DNA from: Cellvibrionaceae bacterium
GTDB taxonomy: Bacteria > Pseudomonadota > Gammaproteobacteria > Pseudomonadales > Cellvibrionaceae
DNA length: 7,214 nt
Direction of reading: 5' to 3'
Assembly (NCBI GenBank): GCA_021151525.1
Contig: JAGKXD010000154.1
Coordinates: 1 to 7,214, forward strand
The number at the start of each line of letters is the position of its first letter. Position 1 is the stretch's first letter. Positions 5,276-7,214 of this stretch are shown one piece after another. The notes beneath the pieces are model-generated. The model was not told the origin of the DNA, made no database searches, and saw only the letters and a program-made list of their open reading frames with translations. The position numbers and the translations under genes were made by a program.

Positions 5276-5313
5276 AAAAAAATTCCCACCGCTGTGCAGT
5301 GGGAATTTTTTTT
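5276..5313. terminator. Bidirectional rho-independent terminator
   Basis: AATTCCCAC (5281-5289) pairs perfectly with GTGGGAATT (5299-5307) around a 9-base loop. The stem is flanked by an A-run (5276-5280) on the left and a T-run (5306-5313) on the right. Because both strands end in a U-run after the hairpin, it can stop the + strand oxidoreductase transcript and the convergent - strand esterase transcript. It lies between the two stop codons. Confidence 0.9.
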
Positions 5314-5317
5314 GGCT

Positions 5318-5363
5318 GGCTCTCCTTAAAAACCTTTGCTGGCTTTCCTTAAAAACCTTTGTG
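5318..5363. repeat. 23-bp tandem duplication spanning the esterase stop codon
   Basis: Two adjacent copies, 5318-5340 and 5341-5363, share GGCT-TCCTTAAAAACCTTTG with only a few differences. On the - strand the copy at 5341-5363 contains the last codons and stop of the esterase gene (AAA GGT TTT TAA). The other copy repeats this just after the stop. It looks like a small slippage duplication of the gene end. Confidence 0.7.
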
Positions 5364-7214
5364 CTTGGTTACCCAGGGCGAGCGACACAAACGGCAGTTG
5401 GTGCCGATGAACATGCCCTTGCCAGAATTGGTTAAATCATCCTTGAGCATCCAATTTAACCAGCCCACCGCGACTATGCCGAACTCACCACCATTATCCT
5501 GAAAGTAGGCATCACCATGGCCCTGCGGGTAGTTGGCGTGATAGACAGGAACATTGTTCACTTCACTGTATTCCTGTAAGCCGGGGTTGTAAGCAACATC
5601 GCGCGAATCACCATTGAAGATAGCGATTGGTGAATGGAAACGTGGGTAATAATTAAATCGGTCGCCATAGATTCCCAAGCCGCTGTTCAATGCGACGGCG
5701 GTGTCCACGCGGGGATCTACCGCTGCGAAGTGCGCCATGCCACCGCCACACGACCAGCCCATAGTTGCAATTTTTTCGACATTCAGTTTTCCGTAAAATT
5801 GGCTGCATTTGCGGCCATTTTCTTTAACCGCCCAATCAATGGCTTTTACCAATTCCGTTTCGTGTTGATCATTGGAGCCGGAACCAAATGGGCCACCGTT
5901 AGCAATTACCAAATAGCCATTAGAAGCAATTTGCAAAAGGAAATCTGCTTGCTCAGTGCCCACATTTGAACAGGCACCATTGCCCCACACAACGATTGGA
6001 ATATTATTCGCGCGGCTTAAATCCGGGCGATAAATCGTGTGGTTGGGTAGTGTTTGTGTCGCATGTTCGATGGCATAACCAAAGGCGCCGGACGGTGGAT
6101 TCTTTTGTTCCTGGCGTGTGACCGCGCGGTTGTAATCAATGGCGCTGGGTGTTTGGCGATCTGCTGCGCTGCACTCGGGTTCTTCGGTGCCGGTGAATAC
6201 GCCACCGTTGCTGGAATAAATGGCAAATCCACTGAGTGTGCCGTTATCAATTTTTGTGGTGAGGCTGATAGTGAGTTTGCCATCGTTCACAGCAATATTA
6301 TTTACGCGTTGGTCGTAAGCGGTATTGCGTCCCACCAAGCTGTACAAATCGAAATCGGAAAGAATTTGCTGGCCTTCAACGCTAAGGTCAAATGAGCGCG
6401 CACCGGCGGCGTTGTGATAGAGCTCGGCAAAATGCAATACCAGACTGTAGGTTGCATTACTGACCGGAATTTCATAACTGTAAGTGCCGTAGCGTTCGGA
6501 TTGATAGAGCGCATCCTGTGTAGTACCGGCGATGTCGGCAGTGACCGTTTGTGTTGTACCACCGGATGCAAAACGATCCCCCTGGTAAATAATTCCATTT
6601 AACGTCGCTGCTGAAGAATTGCCTGCATTCACGGCATACACCAACTTTTCCGTTGCGCTTGAGCTGCTGGACATTCTTGAACTGGATATGCTTGAGCTGG
6701 ACATACTTGAGCTCGATAAGCGCAAAGAGCTGGATGAACTGGTGGCGACTGATGAGCTTATTGCGCTGGACGATGGGCGCGAACTGCTCAGGCTGCTGGA
6801 TGAGCTGCGCTCTACACTGCTTGCGGTGCAGACAAGTCCACCTTGGTTCGTTGGCTGACTCATGCAGGTGCTATTGCTGATACAACTTCTGTTATTTTCC
6901 CATCCCCAACCACTTTGGGTGGTTATACAGCTTGGATAGAGGGTGCCGTACCAGTTGCACTGGCACTGGCCGCCACTGCTGGAGTTGGATGCGCTGCTGG
7001 CGGGCAGGCTGCTGGACGTAATCGCGCTGCTGCGCAGGCTGCTTGATGCTAATGCGCTGCTGGTTGTGCCGATACTACTGGTTGAGCCACCACAATTGCC
7101 GCTGAAGCAATCGGTCGTTGAACCAAAACCAATAACGCCATTGCAATGCATTAATTCGCTGTTGCCACCGCCACCGCAAGAGCCATTGGTGTAAAACGCT
7201 GTGTTGTAGGTCAT
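5349..7214 (-). CDS. Modular secreted esterase: CBM10, malectin-like domain, alpha/beta hydrolase (5' partial)
   Basis: The 621 residues encoded in the window lack a signal peptide and begin mid-domain at the window edge, so the gene starts outside and Met1 is probably internal. Module order: a Gly/Cys-rich piece (1-43, unassigned); Ser linker (44-80); CBM10 (81-125) with CQCNWYGTLYPSC and GWGWENNRSCIS, a cellulose-binding module; Ser linker (130-188); a malectin-like/CBM57 domain (190-335) with YAVNAGN, YGTYSYEIPV and LVLHFAELYHN; then an alpha/beta-hydrolase (348-621). The hydrolase shows GNGACSN (411-417, possible oxyanion loop), nucleophile elbow GWSCGGG with Ser488, acid candidates Asp536/Asp539 in NGDSRD, and His566 in GHGD. 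It is likely an extracellular polysaccharide-attached esterase, such as an acetyl- or feruloyl-type carbohydrate esterase, but the substrate is not determinable. A Cys pair (607, 610) sits near the C-terminus. It converges on the oxidoreductase and shares its terminator. Confidence 0.85.
   Translation of the reverse strand: MTYNTAFYTNGSCGGGGNSELMHCNGVIGFGSTTDCFSGNCGGSTSSIGTTSSALASSSLRSSAITSSSLPASSASNSSSGGQCQCNWYGTLYPSCITTQSGWGWENNRSCISNSTCMSQPTNQGGLVCTASSVERSSSSSLSSSRPSSSAISSSVATSSSSSLRLSSSSMSSSSISSSRMSSSSSATEKLVYAVNAGNSSAATLNGIIYQGDRFASGGTTQTVTADIAGTTQDALYQSERYGTYSYEIPVSNATYSLVLHFAELYHNAAGARSFDLSVEGQQILSDFDLYSLVGRNTAYDQRVNNIAVNDGKLTISLTTKIDNGTLSGFAIYSSNGGVFTGTEEPECSAADRQTPSAIDYNRAVTRQEQKNPPSGAFGYAIEHATQTLPNHTIYRPDLSRANNIPIVVWGNGACSNVGTEQADFLLQIASNGYLVIANGGPFGSGSNDQHETELVKAIDWAVKENGRKCSQFYGKLNVEKIATMGWSCGGGMAHFAAVDPRVDTAVALNSGLGIYGDRFNYYPRFHSPIAIFNGDSRDVAYNPGLQEYSEVNNVPVYHANYPQGHGDAYFQDNGGEFGIVAVGWLNWMLKDDLTNSGKGMFIGTNCRLCRSPWVTKHKGF
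6651..6827 (-). repeat. Polyserine linker, low-complexity repeat DNA
   Basis: This segment encodes residues 130-188 of the esterase, about two-thirds serine with scattered Ala, Arg, Leu, Met and Ile. The DNA uses mixed AGC, AGT, TCC and TCA codons. It includes near-repeats such as the 6664-6715 tract, where units like GAGCTGGACATACTTGA recur with small changes on the + strand. A shorter linker of the same type covers 6975-7085. Such linkers separate binding and catalytic modules in Cellvibrio and Saccharophagus enzymes. Confidence 0.8.

Noticed and set aside
6054..6395. Several + strand open frames of 62-113 codons across 5634-7194
   Set aside because: They are antisense to the modular esterase. 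The Leu/Asp/Glu-rich ones are mirror images of the polyserine linkers.
6664..6720. Short direct repeats resembling a CRISPR-like or minisatellite array
   Set aside because: The units encode serine codons of an in-frame linker. They vary in length and have no unique spacers.

Overview
The window looks like a chromosomal segment from a cellulose- and xylan-degrading gammaproteobacterium, most likely Cellvibrio or a close relative. The main evidence is the final gene, which has a family 10 carbohydrate-binding module, long polyserine linkers and a C-terminal esterase. That architecture is typical of Cellvibrionaceae. No species-level marker is present.

Bases 1-2942 are visibly AT-rich and read as the tail of an integron gene-cassette array, all in the + direction. 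Four cassette-type genes are present: an exported DJ-1/PfpI-like protein (53-829), a GNAT acetyltransferase (957-1376), a small acidic protein of unknown function (1598-1966) and a two-helix membrane protein of unknown function (2183-2890). The case for cassettes rests on attC-like sites between the genes. GCTTAAC...GTTATGT spans 839-940 and GCATAAC...GTTATGC spans 1961-2167; the two share a long internal core. A GTTATGC core lies at 1595-1601, and a short candidate site lies at 2885-2942. The attC expected after the acetyltransferase is disrupted. In its place is a remnant of an IS110/IS1111-type transposase on the - strand (1403-1510). No integrase gene or attI is in the window.

Bases 2943-3162 are a junction with no convincing intact gene. 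From 3163 the composition becomes GC-richer and chromosomal. A two-gene unit follows: an ADP-ribosylglycohydrolase/J1-crystallin-like protein (3163-4263) and a renalase-like FAD oxidoreductase (TTG start at 4250, ending at 5254). The two genes overlap by 14 bases. Both families have links to NAD or ADP-ribose chemistry, so a shared role in nucleotide-cofactor clean-up is possible, but this is inference.

A strong, symmetrical hairpin terminator (5276-5313) separates this unit from a convergent - strand gene (5349-7214, 5' end outside the window). That gene encodes a secreted-type modular enzyme: a Gly/Cys-rich piece, a Ser linker, CBM10, a second Ser linker, a malectin-like domain and an alpha/beta-hydrolase esterase domain.

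The items most worth a second look are the displaced cysteine in the DJ-1-like nucleophile elbow, the unusually long 207-bp attC with an internal insertion, the transposase remnant inside the array, the possible clean array boundary at G2942, and the coupled ADP-ribosylglycohydrolase/renalase-like pair. I did not find a clearly new multi-gene system.
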